From assembly GCA_964203275.1 (NCBI GenBank), contig CAXNMF010000007.1:1-64000 (forward strand): a stretch of 64,000 nt of DNA, given 5' to 3'. Made by a program: the position numbers and the translations under genes. The DNA comes from Ga0077527 sp945862135. Lineage in GTDB: Bacteria; Pseudomonadota; Gammaproteobacteria; Burkholderiales; SG8-41. The notes beneath the pieces were generated by a model. That model did no database searches. It was given only the letters and a program-made list of their open reading frames with translations, and was not told the origin of the DNA. Shown piece by piece: positions 53,859-63,107 of this stretch; position 1 is the first letter of the stretch, and the number at the start of each line of letters is the position of its first letter.

Positions 53859-54587
53859 TTAACTCTTCGGTGTTGGTGCGCCGCGATGTATGGCCGCCGC
53901 ACGTAGCGCAAGCTTCTCCGCCTCGGCCTTGCGGCCTAGCGCGACGAGCACCTGCGCAAGATTGTTCAGCGTGTGCGCAACGCTCGGATTATTGGGCCCC
54001 AGCGTTTTTTCCTTCATCGCCAGCGAACGCCGCAGCACCGGTTCAGCTTCGGCATTGCGCCCCTGGGCCTGGAGCACCGCACCGAGATTGTTCAGGCTCG
54101 CCGCGGTTTTCGGATCATCGCCATAGGCTTTTTCGAATATCGCCAGCACCCGGCGGTGCAGTTTTTCGGCATCAGCGAATTTTTTCTGCGCCTGCACGAC
54201 ATCCGCAAGATTATTGATCAGGATGCCAACCGCAGGATCACGCGGCCCCAGCGATTTCTCACGCAGGGCCAGCGCCCGGCGCAGTTCTTTTTCGGACTCC
54301 GGGTATCGTTGTGCAAATCGCAACACCAGGCCCAGCGTGGCGATGCTTTGATCAACAGCACGATGATTGCGCCCGAAGCTGCGTTCCGCTTCGATGATGG
54401 CCTCGCGTGCAAACAGCTCCGCCTGTTCAATGCTGCCCCGCTGCAGATGCAGATTAGCCTGATCGAAAAGCGTTTTCCATTCGGCCTCGCCGGCACTGAC
54501 CGGAACAGACCACAATGAAAGCAGCAGAATGATGAACGCGTGACAGAAACTATTCAGCACCGCCACCCTGCTCAATATTGCTGCCAT
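53859..54587 (-). CDS. Exported TPR protein with kinesin-light-chain-type repeats
   Basis: A 242-residue protein with a signal peptide (IILLLSLWSVPVSAGEA) and four or five 42-residue tetratricopeptide repeats of the kinesin-light-chain type: ALREKSLGPRDPAVGILINN, AIFEKAYGDDPKTAASLNNL, AMKEKTLGPNNPSVAHTLNN. Such repeats bind protein partners. It begins inside the last codons of dnaE; either the ATG at 54587 or a GTG at 54563 (with AGG six bases upstream) could be used. The second gives a more typical signal peptide. Probably co-transcribed with dnaE. Role unknown. Confidence 0.78.
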   Translation of the reverse strand: MAAILSRVAVLNSFCHAFIILLLSLWSVPVSAGEAEWKTLFDQANLHLQRGSIEQAELFAREAIIEAERSFGRNHRAVDQSIATLGLVLRFAQRYPESEKELRRALALREKSLGPRDPAVGILINNLADVVQAQKKFADAEKLHRRVLAIFEKAYGDDPKTAASLNNLGAVLQAQGRNAEAEPVLRRSLAMKEKTLGPNNPSVAHTLNNLAQVLVALGRKAEAEKLALRAAAIHRGAPTPKS

Positions 54588-57500
54588 ACAGAACCCTGAC
54601 GTTTTCCGGACGCAGCCATTCCGACAACGAACGGATCAGGTCCTCGTTGATGTTTACCTGCCAGGCCGGACCCAGCTTGACTTCACAGCGTGCGCCGTTG
54701 CTCGAATACTCTACCGCCACCGGGCAGGCGCCCTGGCGATGCGGCGCCAGCAGTTCCTTGAGCTTGCTGCCGGAAGACTGGCCATTGCAGATGAGTTTTA
54801 TGCCGCGGGCATAACGGTTACGCGCCTCGTTCAGATCCAGAACATTCAGCGCCTCAAGCCGCAGTGAATTATCGCCGCCGTTACCACCGTTTTCACCGTC
54901 TGACTCCGCGCTGCGATAACGCTGCTTGCCGCGGATTTCCATGACCAGCAATTCATCCTCTCGCAGCTTGTGGCGGAAACGGTCAAAGGCTTCGCGAAAC
55001 ACCACGATTTCGTGTTTACCGGTGTCGTCGGCCAGCAGCACGATGCCCATGCGACCACTGGCGGTGTTCTGCACACGCACCGACAGCACCACGCCGGCGA
55101 CGCTGATCGAACGACCTGCGATGTCGCTGGCGGTCTGCAGTTCGCCCAGCTTGCGGCCCACCATCATGCGCACTTCATCGCGGTAGACGTTGAACAGGTG
55201 GTCGCTGCGGTAATACCCCAGCGCCAGTTTCTCGTTCTGCAGCAGCTCCTTCTTGCTCCAGCGCGGCAAATTCGACGGCGCCACCACGCGCGGCGCGTCG
55301 ACCGCGTCGCCGAAAAGGCTGTTCTGCGAGGCCGAGCGACTGGCCTGCTCTGCCGATTCCAGCGCCAGTCCGACGCAGGCCATCAGTTCGGCGCGATTGT
55401 CGTTGACGCTGTCGAAGGCGCCGGCACGCACCAGGGATTCGACCACGCGGCGATTGACCAGGCGTTTGTCGACACGATGACAGAAATCGAACAGATCCTT
55501 GAACGGACCGCTGGCTTCACGGACTTCAACGATATGATTGATCGCGCCTTCTCCGGTACCCTTGATGCCGCCCAGACCGTAACGGATGCGCTTCACATCG
55601 ACCGGCGCGAATCGGTATCCGCCGGCATTGACGTCCGGCGCCAGTACTTCGAGGCCGTTCTCGCGCGAGTCATCCACCAGTTGCTGCACCTTGTCGGTGT
55701 CGTTCATCACCGCCGACATGTTGGCCGCCATGAACGCTGCGGTGTGGTGCGCCTTCATGTACGCGGTGTGATAGGCCACCAGCGCGTACGCCGCGGCATG
55801 CGACTTGTTGAAGCCGTAGCCCGCGAACTTTTCCATCAAATCGAAAAGCTCGTCGGCCTTGGCCTGCGACAACCCGTTTTTCGCTGCGCCCTCGCGAAAG
55901 AGGCCGCGGTGTTCGGCCATTTCCTCGGGTTTTTTCTTGCCCATCGCGCGGCGCAGCAGGTCGGCACCGCCGAGGCTGTAGCCGCCGATGATCTGCGCCA
56001 TCTGCATCACCTGCTCCTGATACACCATGATGGCGTAAGTCTCGGAGAGGATGCTTTCAACGCGCGGATCGGGATAACTGAAACGCTTGCCGTGTTTGCG
56101 CGCGCAGAACTCGGGGATCAGTTCCATCGGGCCCGGACGGTACAGCGCCACCAGCGCGATAATGTCGCCGAAGCGGTCCGGCTTGGCGCTTTTCAGCATG
56201 TCGCGCATGCCGCGCGATTCAAACTGGAACACGGCCGAGGTATTGGCCTGCTGAAAAATCGCGTACGACGCCTTGTCATCCAGAGGCAGTTTTTCCAGTT
56301 GCAGCGTAGACGAGGGATCCAGCTGACGGATGTAACGCAGGGTCCAGTCGAGAATGGTCAGCGTGGTCAGGCCGAGAAAGTCGAACTTCACCAGTCCGAT
56401 GGATTCGACGTCGTCCTTGTCGAACTGACTAACCGCTGAATTTGAGGCGTCGGCGACATACAGCGGACAGAAATCGGTGAGTTTGCCCGGCGCGATCAGC
56501 ACGCCGCCGGCATGCATGCCGACGTTGCGGGTCATGCCTTCCAGCGTGCCCGCGAGCTCCAGCAGCTCGGCGACTTCCTCTTCGTTTTTCTCGCGCTCGG
56601 CCAGCTGCGGCTCCATCTTGCGCGCCTCTTCCAGCGTGATCAGCTTGCCCGGCTGGAAGGGAATCAGCTTGGCCAGCTGGTCACAGAAGTTGTAGCCGAG
56701 ATCGAGCACGCGACCGACGTCGCGCACCACGGCCTTGGCCGCCATGGTGCCGAAGGTGGCGATCTGCGACACCGAGTCGGCGCCATAACGCTGCTTCACA
56801 TAATCGATGACGCGATCACGGCCATCCTGGCAAAAGTCGATATCGAAGTCGGGCATCGACACGCGTTCCGGATTGAGGAAGCGCTCGAACAGCAGGTTGT
56901 AACGCAGCGGATCGAGATCGGTGATGCCCAGGCTGTAGGCCACCAGCGAACCAGCGCCCGAACCGCGGCCGGGGCCGACCGGTACGCCATTGTTTTTGGC
57001 CCAGTTAATGAAGTCCGCAACAATCAGGAAGTAGCCGGGGAAGCCCATCTGCACGATGGTTTTGGTTTCAAACTCGAGCCGCTCGCGATAAGCCGGTTCC
57101 TGCTTTGCGCGTTCCGCGGCATCCGGATACAGCTCGGCAAGCCGCCCCGTCAGCCCTTCACCGGCACAGGCGCGCAGATGCGCCTCAAGGCTGACACCTT
57201 CAGGGGTCGGAAAATGCGGCAGGCGGCTTTTGCCCAGAGTCAGGCTGAGCGTGCAACGTTTGGCAATCTCGACTGAATTTTCGAGAACTTCTGGCACGTC
57301 GGCGAACAGTTCCGCCATCTCGGCCTGGGTCTTGAAATACTGTTCGGTGCTGAATTTCCGGGGACGCCGCTGATCCGAAAGTATGTAGCCCTCGGAAATG
57401 CACACCCGCGCTTCGTGCGCGCGGAACTCGTCGGGTTTGAGAAACTGCACCGGGTGCGTCGCCACGGCCGGCAGCCCCAGCTCACCGGCCAGTTGCAGTG

Positions 57501-58080
57501 CGCGTCCGACATGGGTTTCCACCGGCACCGATGCGGCACCGGCAGTCATGGCCTGCGGGCCCAGCCGCTGCACTTCGAGATAAAACCGCCCGGGGAACAG
57601 CCGTGACCAGTCGAGCGCCAGGCGTCGCGCATTGTCTTCCTGACCGGCAGCCAGCGCCTGGCCGACATCGCCCTGGTGCGCGCCGGACAGTGCAATCAGA
57701 CCGCCGGTGCCGATCTCATCAAACCAGGCCTTCATCACCTCGGCGCGGCCGCGATACTGGTTGCTGCGGTAAGCGCGGGTCAGCAACTCACACAGCCGTA
57801 AATAACCCTCATGATTCTGCGCCAGCAACAGCAGACGATAAGCATTGTCGCGATCCGCCTCGTTGCTCAGCAGCAGGTCGCAGCCGATGATCGGCTTGAC
57901 GCCTTTGCCGCGCGCCTCCTTGTAGAACTTGACCATGCCGAAGACATTGCCCAGATCGGTCAACGCCAGGGCCGGCATCCCATCCGCCTTCGCCGCAGCA
58001 ACGGCATCCTCAATGCGCACGATGCCATCGACGATGGAATATTCGCTGTGCAGGCGGAGATGAACAAACGACGGTTGCAT
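54550..58080 (-). CDS. dnaE: DNA polymerase III alpha subunit
   Basis: The 1176-residue replicative polymerase. The N-terminal PHP domain starts FVHLRLHSEYSIVDGIVRIE. The polymerase active site includes PVGPGRGSGAGSLVAY and the catalytic aspartates in MPDFDIDFCQDGRDRV. The fingers/thumb region LVALYRPGPMELIPEF, the tandem helix-hairpin-helix region and the OB fold (about 990-1070, SVAGVVLSVRVQNTASGRMG) follow. Length is normal for DnaE1. The frame is intact over 3.5 kb, which contrasts with the broken genes at 33-44 kb. Confidence 0.98.
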   Translation of the reverse strand: MQPSFVHLRLHSEYSIVDGIVRIEDAVAAAKADGMPALALTDLGNVFGMVKFYKEARGKGVKPIIGCDLLLSNEADRDNAYRLLLLAQNHEGYLRLCELLTRAYRSNQYRGRAEVMKAWFDEIGTGGLIALSGAHQGDVGQALAAGQEDNARRLALDWSRLFPGRFYLEVQRLGPQAMTAGAASVPVETHVGRALQLAGELGLPAVATHPVQFLKPDEFRAHEARVCISEGYILSDQRRPRKFSTEQYFKTQAEMAELFADVPEVLENSVEIAKRCTLSLTLGKSRLPHFPTPEGVSLEAHLRACAGEGLTGRLAELYPDAAERAKQEPAYRERLEFETKTIVQMGFPGYFLIVADFINWAKNNGVPVGPGRGSGAGSLVAYSLGITDLDPLRYNLLFERFLNPERVSMPDFDIDFCQDGRDRVIDYVKQRYGADSVSQIATFGTMAAKAVVRDVGRVLDLGYNFCDQLAKLIPFQPGKLITLEEARKMEPQLAEREKNEEEVAELLELAGTLEGMTRNVGMHAGGVLIAPGKLTDFCPLYVADASNSAVSQFDKDDVESIGLVKFDFLGLTTLTILDWTLRYIRQLDPSSTLQLEKLPLDDKASYAIFQQANTSAVFQFESRGMRDMLKSAKPDRFGDIIALVALYRPGPMELIPEFCARKHGKRFSYPDPRVESILSETYAIMVYQEQVMQMAQIIGGYSLGGADLLRRAMGKKKPEEMAEHRGLFREGAAKNGLSQAKADELFDLMEKFAGYGFNKSHAAAYALVAYHTAYMKAHHTAAFMAANMSAVMNDTDKVQQLVDDSRENGLEVLAPDVNAGGYRFAPVDVKRIRYGLGGIKGTGEGAINHIVEVREASGPFKDLFDFCHRVDKRLVNRRVVESLVRAGAFDSVNDNRAELMACVGLALESAEQASRSASQNSLFGDAVDAPRVVAPSNLPRWSKKELLQNEKLALGYYRSDHLFNVYRDEVRMMVGRKLGELQTASDIAGRSISVAGVVLSVRVQNTASGRMGIVLLADDTGKHEIVVFREAFDRFRHKLREDELLVMEIRGKQRYRSAESDGENGGNGGDNSLRLEALNVLDLNEARNRYARGIKLICNGQSSGSKLKELLAPHRQGACPVAVEYSSNGARCEVKLGPAWQVNINEDLIRSLSEWLRPENVRVLYGSNIEQGGGAE

Positions 58081-58290
58081 AGCCCGCTATTTTACGGCGT
58101 GCCGCCGGCCAGAATAATCCGCGCAGATAGCTTTGTTTTACACCAATAAAATCCGCCACATAGCGATGCATTCTGCGTACGAACTGTGCAGTTCACCGGC
58201 ATGACCGCCGACTGCTGCGGCAGAATCCAGTAAAGAAATGCCGCATAATGCCGCGGCCTCCACGTGCCCTCCGCCCCTTCCTCGCCTTCG

Positions 58291-59205
58291 ATGCCCAATA
58301 CACGCCACACACCGCTGCCCCGTGCGGGAGTATTAGCGCTGATCGCCCTGTGCGCCGTCTGGGGCTATACCTGGGTCATCCTGAAGGAAGGCGTGCGCTA
58401 CGCCGATCCCTGGGATTACGCCACGCTGCGCACCATCCCCGGCGCGATCCTGCTGTTTGGACTGGCAGCACTGCGCGGTGAAAAACTGGCGCTGCAATCA
58501 CCTCGACACGTATTCATCCTCGGCCTGTGGCAGACCACCGCGTTCAACGCGCTGGTGTCATGGGCGCTGGTATCCGGCGCTGCCGGTAAAACCGCGGTGC
58601 TGGTCTACACCATGCCCTTCTGGACGGTGCTGATTGCCTGGCCGGTGCTGGGAGAACGCATCCGCGGCCTGCAATGGCTGGCCGTCGCGTTGTCGGCCGC
58701 CGGACTGATTCTGGTAGTCGAGCCATGGTCGCTGCAAGGCACCCCGGTCGCAAACGCGCTGGCGGTACTCACCGGCGTCAGCTGGGCAGTGGCTGCCGTA
58801 CTGACGCGACGCTGGCGCGACCGGCTGGGCGCCGGTACCGTGGCGCTGACCGCATGGCAGATGCTGCTGGGCGGACTGGTACTCGGCGTCTGCGGATTCT
58901 TTCTGTCGGCACGTCCGGTGCAGTGGACACCGCACTTCTTGTTCCTGCTCGGTTATGCCACGCTCTTTGGAACGGCACTGGGCTGGGCCCTGTGGTTTTA
59001 TGTGCTGAAGCTGCTGCCGGCTGGCGTCGCCGGACTGGCGGTGATGGCCGTTCCCGCCATCGGCGTCCTGTCATCACGCCTGCAACTCGGCGAACAACCC
59101 GGCACAGTTGAATCCATCGGCATGGCTCTGATCGTGGCGAGCCTCGCGGTGCTGTCCTGGGCCGCGCTACGCCAGCGCGGGATTGCCAATCGCATAAAAC
59201 AATGA
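58291..59205 (+). CDS. EamA/DMT-family exporter
   Basis: A 304-residue permease with ten transmembrane helices in two EamA repeats (about 15-140 and 155-295). The first helix GVLALIALCAVWGYTWVILK, the repeat SWALVSGAAGKTAVLVYTMP and the second-half WMLLGG-type MLLGGLVLGVCG are typical of drug/metabolite transporters that export amino acids or related compounds. I prefer the ATG at 58291 to an upstream GTG at 58264; neither has a clear ribosome-binding site. It overlaps the next gene by four bases (ATGA). Confidence 0.87.
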   Translation: MPNTRHTPLPRAGVLALIALCAVWGYTWVILKEGVRYADPWDYATLRTIPGAILLFGLAALRGEKLALQSPRHVFILGLWQTTAFNALVSWALVSGAAGKTAVLVYTMPFWTVLIAWPVLGERIRGLQWLAVALSAAGLILVVEPWSLQGTPVANALAVLTGVSWAVAAVLTRRWRDRLGAGTVALTAWQMLLGGLVLGVCGFFLSARPVQWTPHFLFLLGYATLFGTALGWALWFYVLKLLPAGVAGLAVMAVPAIGVLSSRLQLGEQPGTVESIGMALIVASLAVLSWAALRQRGIANRIKQ

Positions 59206-60071
59206 CCATGAAACCCAGCCACTCGAACTTTCATCACTACAATGGCTTGCGCCACCATGTGCGCAGCTGGGGTGACTCGGCTGCGCCGCCGCTGTTCCTG
59301 CTACACGGCTGGATGGATGCATCGGCCTCGTTCCAGTTTGTCGTCGACGAACTGCAGCGCGACTGGCAGGTCATTGCACCGGACTGGCGCGGCTGCGGAC
59401 TTTCCGGCTGGGCAACTGGCGGTTACTGGTTCCCTGACTATTACGCCGACCTCGAGGCGCTGCTGGAAATCTACTCGCCAGATGCACCTGCGCGACTCGT
59501 GGGACACAGCATGGGCGGCGTCATTGCCTGCACCTATGCCGGCATCCGGCCGGCGCGGGTCGCACAAGTGCTGTCATTTGAAGGTTTCGGCCTCAAGCGG
59601 ACCACGCCTGCCGAAGCGCCAGATCGTTACCGCCGCTGGCTCGACGAACTGTCGGCAGAACCCCGCTTCCGCGTCTATGCCTCGTTCGATGCGTTTGCCA
59701 AACGCCTGCAAAGCGAAAACCCGCGGCTGAATCCGGAAAAAGCGCAATTCATCGCCCGTGCCTGGGCTCACGAAACCGCGACGGACAAAATTGAACTGTT
59801 GCATGACCCGCGCCACAAACGCGCCAATCCGGTGCTGTTTCGCATCGAGGAATTAATCTCCTGCTGGCGCGAATGTACGGCGCCGGTGCTGTGGGCATTC
59901 GCGCGCGACTCAAAAGGCACTGGATATCTGAGCGACACTCCGGCGCAGCTCGCCGAACGCAAAAATGCATTCCGCAATTATCGCGAAGCGTGGATCGACG
60001 ATGCAGGACACATGATGCACCACGACCAGCCCGGAGCAGTCGCGCGCCTCATTGAGGAATTTGTTGGATGA
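59202..60071 (+). CDS. Alpha/beta hydrolase
   Basis: A 289-residue cytoplasmic hydrolase. The oxyanion-hole region LFLLHGWMDAS, the nucleophile elbow VGHSMGGVIACTYA and the C-terminal catalytic His in WIDDAGHMMHHDQP make a complete triad. WRGCGLSGWATGGYWFPDYY resembles esterase/epoxide-hydrolase-like members, but the substrate is unknown. Start overlaps the EamA stop, so the two are coupled. A GC hairpin follows the stop. Confidence 0.88.
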   Translation: MTMKPSHSNFHHYNGLRHHVRSWGDSAAPPLFLLHGWMDASASFQFVVDELQRDWQVIAPDWRGCGLSGWATGGYWFPDYYADLEALLEIYSPDAPARLVGHSMGGVIACTYAGIRPARVAQVLSFEGFGLKRTTPAEAPDRYRRWLDELSAEPRFRVYASFDAFAKRLQSENPRLNPEKAQFIARAWAHETATDKIELLHDPRHKRANPVLFRIEELISCWRECTAPVLWAFARDSKGTGYLSDTPAQLAERKNAFRNYREAWIDDAGHMMHHDQPGAVARLIEEFVG

Positions 60072-60079
60072 ATCGTCAA

Positions 60080-60103
60080 TCCGGGGTGCTGACGCACCCC
60101 GGA
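60080..60103. terminator. Hairpin between convergent genes
   Basis: TCCGGGGTGC and GCACCCCGGA form a perfect 10-base-pair stem with a TGAC loop, nine bases after the hydrolase stop and ten before the stop of the small leftward gene. No T-run is present, so factor-independent termination would be weak. Confidence 0.5.
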
Positions 60104-60112
60104 TGATGCAGG

Positions 60113-60271
60113 TTATTCCTGCAGAATATGCGGATAGGCAAATCCGAACGTCAGCAAAAAGACAAACACCTTGCCGACAAAACCCATCTTTTCGGAAGCA
60201 TTCATATCCTTGAACTTCTTGCTGCTTGCCGCCGCCGCACTCCCCTGCGCAGCCTTGTTCTGCTTCGTCAT
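60113..60271 (-). CDS. Small single-helix membrane protein
   Basis: A 52-residue protein: a basic, Ala/Ser-rich head (TKQNKAAQGSAAAASSKKFKD as positions 2-22, read in parts TKQNKAAQGS and SSKKFKDMNASEK) and one transmembrane helix (GFVGKVFVFLLTFGFAYPHI). AAGGAG lies eight bases before the ATG, which strongly supports translation. I do not recognise the family. It stands alone leftward between the alpha/beta hydrolase and the racemase. Small stress-induced or complex-stabilising membrane proteins look like this, but no function can be given. Confidence 0.7.
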   Translation of the reverse strand: MTKQNKAAQGSAAAASSKKFKDMNASEKMGFVGKVFVFLLTFGFAYPHILQE

Positions 60272-60508
60272 GACAAAACTCCTTGGTTAAGGTTGAATAA
60301 ATTCCGCCGCGCAGCGCCAGCCCGGCAATTGCCGAAGCCGCGGGAGCAAGCCGCCCGCAAGCGAATCCTGGAACCATACGATGCACAACCTGCTGTGAAG
60401 CTTGCGTGAAGTTTCGCAAACGATTGCACAAGGCCGGAAGCCCTGTAAAACTGACAGGTATCACCTTGACCGCTTATTGGACATTCCCAGCCTTGCTGAC
60501 ACATCACC

Positions 60509-61228
60509 ATGCGTGACATACCCCTTATCGGCGTCCTTGGCGGCATGGGTCCACTCGCCACAGCCGATTTCCTGGCAAAACTGACAGCGGAAACCCCGGC
60601 ATCCCGTGACCAGGACCATATTCCCTATGTGGTATGGGGTGTTCCGCAAATACCTGAACGGCCTGCCGCCATTCTCAACGGCGGCGCCTCACCTCTCCCC
60701 GACATGCTGAATGGCATCGCCAAACTGAAACAGGCCGGCGCCCGGGTCGTAGCCATCCCCTGCAATACGGCACACCACTGGCATGACGCTCTGGTCCTGT
60801 CGGGCGGACTCCCGATACTGCATATCGCCGATGCCGTCTGCGACGTTTTGACCGAAAACGGCATCACCGGGGGAAAGATCGGCCTGATCGGCACAGAAGG
60901 CACGATACAGGCCGGCTTCTTCCAGAAACGCTTTGCGGCGCGCGGACTGGAGTGCCTGCTAAGCAGCCGTGCTGACCAGGATCAACTGGTGCTGCCGGCC
61001 ATCGCCTGCGTCAAAGCCCATGATCTGCAACGTGCGCATCGCCTGGCCATTCAAGCGGTCCAAAACCTGCTCGACAACGGTGCATGCGCCGTCGTGCTGG
61101 CCTGTACCGAAACACCGGTCGCCGTTGAATTTGCAGCACATCCGGCAGCCACGCACTGTATTGATGCAACACGTGCACTGGCACGGGCATGCGTGGCATG
61201 GCATCGCACGATGACACAGACACGCTAA
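60509..61228 (+). CDS. Aspartate/glutamate racemase family protein
   Basis: A 239-residue cofactor-independent racemase. The N-terminal IGVLGGMGPLATADF, the first catalytic Cys in AIPCNTAHHWHD (about 88) and the second in VLACTETPVAVEF (about 198) mark the two-base mechanism that interconverts L- and D-Asp/Glu (YgeA/RacX type). It lies upstream of a glutamate/aspartate-type ABC transporter, in line with acidic amino acid use, although a 149-base gap separates them. Confidence 0.9.
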   Translation: MRDIPLIGVLGGMGPLATADFLAKLTAETPASRDQDHIPYVVWGVPQIPERPAAILNGGASPLPDMLNGIAKLKQAGARVVAIPCNTAHHWHDALVLSGGLPILHIADAVCDVLTENGITGGKIGLIGTEGTIQAGFFQKRFAARGLECLLSSRADQDQLVLPAIACVKAHDLQRAHRLAIQAVQNLLDNGACAVVLACTETPVAVEFAAHPAATHCIDATRALARACVAWHRTMTQTR

Positions 61229-61377
61229 CCATCTGTAAATGATCAGTATTTTTTACAGGCGCCAGAGCCGGGCTGCTGGACAAAGCAGCAGGCTTCCCTC
61301 AGATTGCCCTTTGCAACGATTCTTCGCCGGGAAACAAACAACGGCCCCGACTCTTACAACTGCTACAGGAGATTTCC

Positions 61378-62298
61378 ATGCTTCGCATTTCGCATCTGGT
61401 GGCCGCACTTGCCGCCGTGAGCCTGCTCACCGCCCCCGCACATGCCGCGGAACTCACCGGCACGCTGAAAAAAATCAAGGACACCGGCGTGATCAAGGTC
61501 GGCCATCGCGACGCCTCGGTGCCGTTTTCCTACCTCGATGACAAGCAGCAACCGATCGGTTACGGCGTCGACATCTGCATGAAAATCGTCGACAAGGTCA
61601 AAGCCGAACTGAAAATGCCGAAGCTGAAAGTCGAGTTCGTGCCGGTCACCTCGCAAACCAGGATCCCCATATTGATGGGCGGCAATATCGACCTCGAATG
61701 CGGTTCGACCACGAATTCGGTCGAGCGCCAGAAGCAGGTGGATTTCGCTCCGACTTATTTCGTCACCGGCACCAAGATCATCGTCAAGAAGAGCTCCGGC
61801 ATCAAGGGTTACGACGACCTCAAAGGCAAGACCGTGGTCTTCACCCAGGGCACCACCAACGAACGCGCGATGAAGGCCTACAACGACGAGAAGAAACTCG
61901 GCATCAACTTCATCCCGTCCAAGGACCATGCTGAATCCTTCCTCGCCGTGCAGACTGACCGTGCCGCTGCCTTTCCGATGGACGATATCCTGCTCTACGG
62001 TCTGAAAGCAGGCGCCAAGAACCCGGATGATTTCGTTGTCATCGGCGAGTTCCTCTCCGACGACCCCTACGCGATCATGCTGCGTCGTGATGACCCGGCG
62101 TTCAAAAAACTGGTTGATGATGCCGTGACCACGATCTACAAGAGCGGCGAAATCAACAAGATCTACAAAAAATGGTTCGAGTCGAAAATCCCGCCCAAGG
62201 GAATCAACCTGAATTTCCCGATGTCCGATGGACTCAAGGCTGCGATCAAGAGCCCGAACAACACTGGTGTGGGCGCCTGCGGCAAGATGAAGTGCTGA
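61378..62298 (+). CDS. gltI: Amino acid ABC transporter substrate-binding protein (GltI-like)
   Basis: A 306-residue periplasmic receptor, probably for glutamate/aspartate. A signal peptide (about 1-22, LAAVSLLTAPAHAAE) is followed by the family core: VIKVGHRDASVPFSYLDD, GYGVDICMKIVDKV, ECGSTTNSVERQKQVDF and TVVFTQGTTNERAMKAYND. Two C-terminal cysteines (ACGKMKC) probably form a disulfide. AGGAGA lies 5-6 bases before the ATG. A strong terminator between it and the permease gene should leave the receptor in excess over the membrane complex. Confidence 0.92.
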   Translation: MLRISHLVAALAAVSLLTAPAHAAELTGTLKKIKDTGVIKVGHRDASVPFSYLDDKQQPIGYGVDICMKIVDKVKAELKMPKLKVEFVPVTSQTRIPILMGGNIDLECGSTTNSVERQKQVDFAPTYFVTGTKIIVKKSSGIKGYDDLKGKTVVFTQGTTNERAMKAYNDEKKLGINFIPSKDHAESFLAVQTDRAAAFPMDDILLYGLKAGAKNPDDFVVIGEFLSDDPYAIMLRRDDPAFKKLVDDAVTTIYKSGEINKIYKKWFESKIPPKGINLNFPMSDGLKAAIKSPNNTGVGACGKMKC

Positions 62299-62320
62299 TG
62301 GCGAAGAACGTCTGAACCAA

Positions 62321-62350
62321 ACCGGAGAGCACTGCTCTCCGGTTTTTTTT
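62321..62350 (+). terminator. Intrinsic terminator between gltI and gltJ
   Basis: ACCGGAGAGC and GCTCTCCGGT form a perfect 10-base-pair stem with a 3-base loop, followed by eight T residues. It lies 23 bases after the gltI-like stop and 29 before the permease start, inside the operon. Confidence 0.9.
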
Positions 62351-62378
62351 ACCCTGCATTTACCGTTAAACTGACACC

Positions 62379-63104
62379 ATGGATTTCAGCTTTCTCTCAC
62401 AGCCGGCTTTTTCCGGCGGAGGCACCTATTTCGACTGGGTGATTACCGGCATCAAATGGACGATGCTGGTATCGCTGTGCGCATGGGTCATTGCCTTCAC
62501 TGTGGGTTCGGTGCTGGGCGTCATGCGCACCACCAGGGTAATCTGGCTCAGAGGCCCTGCCACCGTTTACGTCGAGCTGTTCCGCAACATTCCGCTGCTG
62601 GTGCACATGTTCATCTGGTACTTCGTCATGCCTGAACTTGTGCCCAAGTCGCTGGGTCTCTGGATGAAGCAGGGCATGCCGATGCCCGAGTTCTGGAGTG
62701 CTGTTTTTGCGTTGGGTTTCTACACCGCATCACGCGTCGCAGAGCAGGTGCGTTCGGGGATCGAGTCCATTCCTAGAGGACAGACTCATGCCGCGCTGGC
62801 CACCGGCCTCACCATGCCGCAGGTCTACCGCTACCTGCTGCTGCCGATGGGCTACCGCATCGTGGTTCCGCCGCTGACTTCCGAATTCCTCACCATCTTC
62901 AAGAACTCTTCTGTCGCGCTGACCATCGGCGTGCTCGAACTGACCGCCCAGGCCCGCACCATCTCCGAATACACCTTCCGCACCTTCGAGATCTTTACGC
63001 TGGCCACCATCGTCTACGTGGTGATCACACTGGCCGTGGTGGTCATCATGCAGTTGGTCGAAACAAAGATTCGTGTGCCGGGCTATATCGGCACGGGACG
63101 CTAA
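62379..63104 (+). CDS. gltJ: Amino acid ABC transporter permease (GltJ-like)
   Basis: A 241-residue polar-amino-acid permease of the HisM type with five transmembrane helices. VYVELFRNIPLLVHMFIWYF is the conserved entry region. SRVAEQVRSGIESIPRGQTH followed by AALATGLTMPQVYRYLLLP is the EAA loop that contacts the ATPase. TIFKNSSVALTIGVLELT follows. Four bases separate it from gltK. Confidence 0.94.
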   Translation: MDFSFLSQPAFSGGGTYFDWVITGIKWTMLVSLCAWVIAFTVGSVLGVMRTTRVIWLRGPATVYVELFRNIPLLVHMFIWYFVMPELVPKSLGLWMKQGMPMPEFWSAVFALGFYTASRVAEQVRSGIESIPRGQTHAALATGLTMPQVYRYLLLPMGYRIVVPPLTSEFLTIFKNSSVALTIGVLELTAQARTISEYTFRTFEIFTLATIVYVVITLAVVVIMQLVETKIRVPGYIGTGR

Positions 63105-63107
63105 TTC

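Noticed and set aside
54970..56439. 489-codon open frame opposite dnaE
   Set aside because: Antisense shadow of dnaE; composition is His/Val/Gln-rich, with no start signal.
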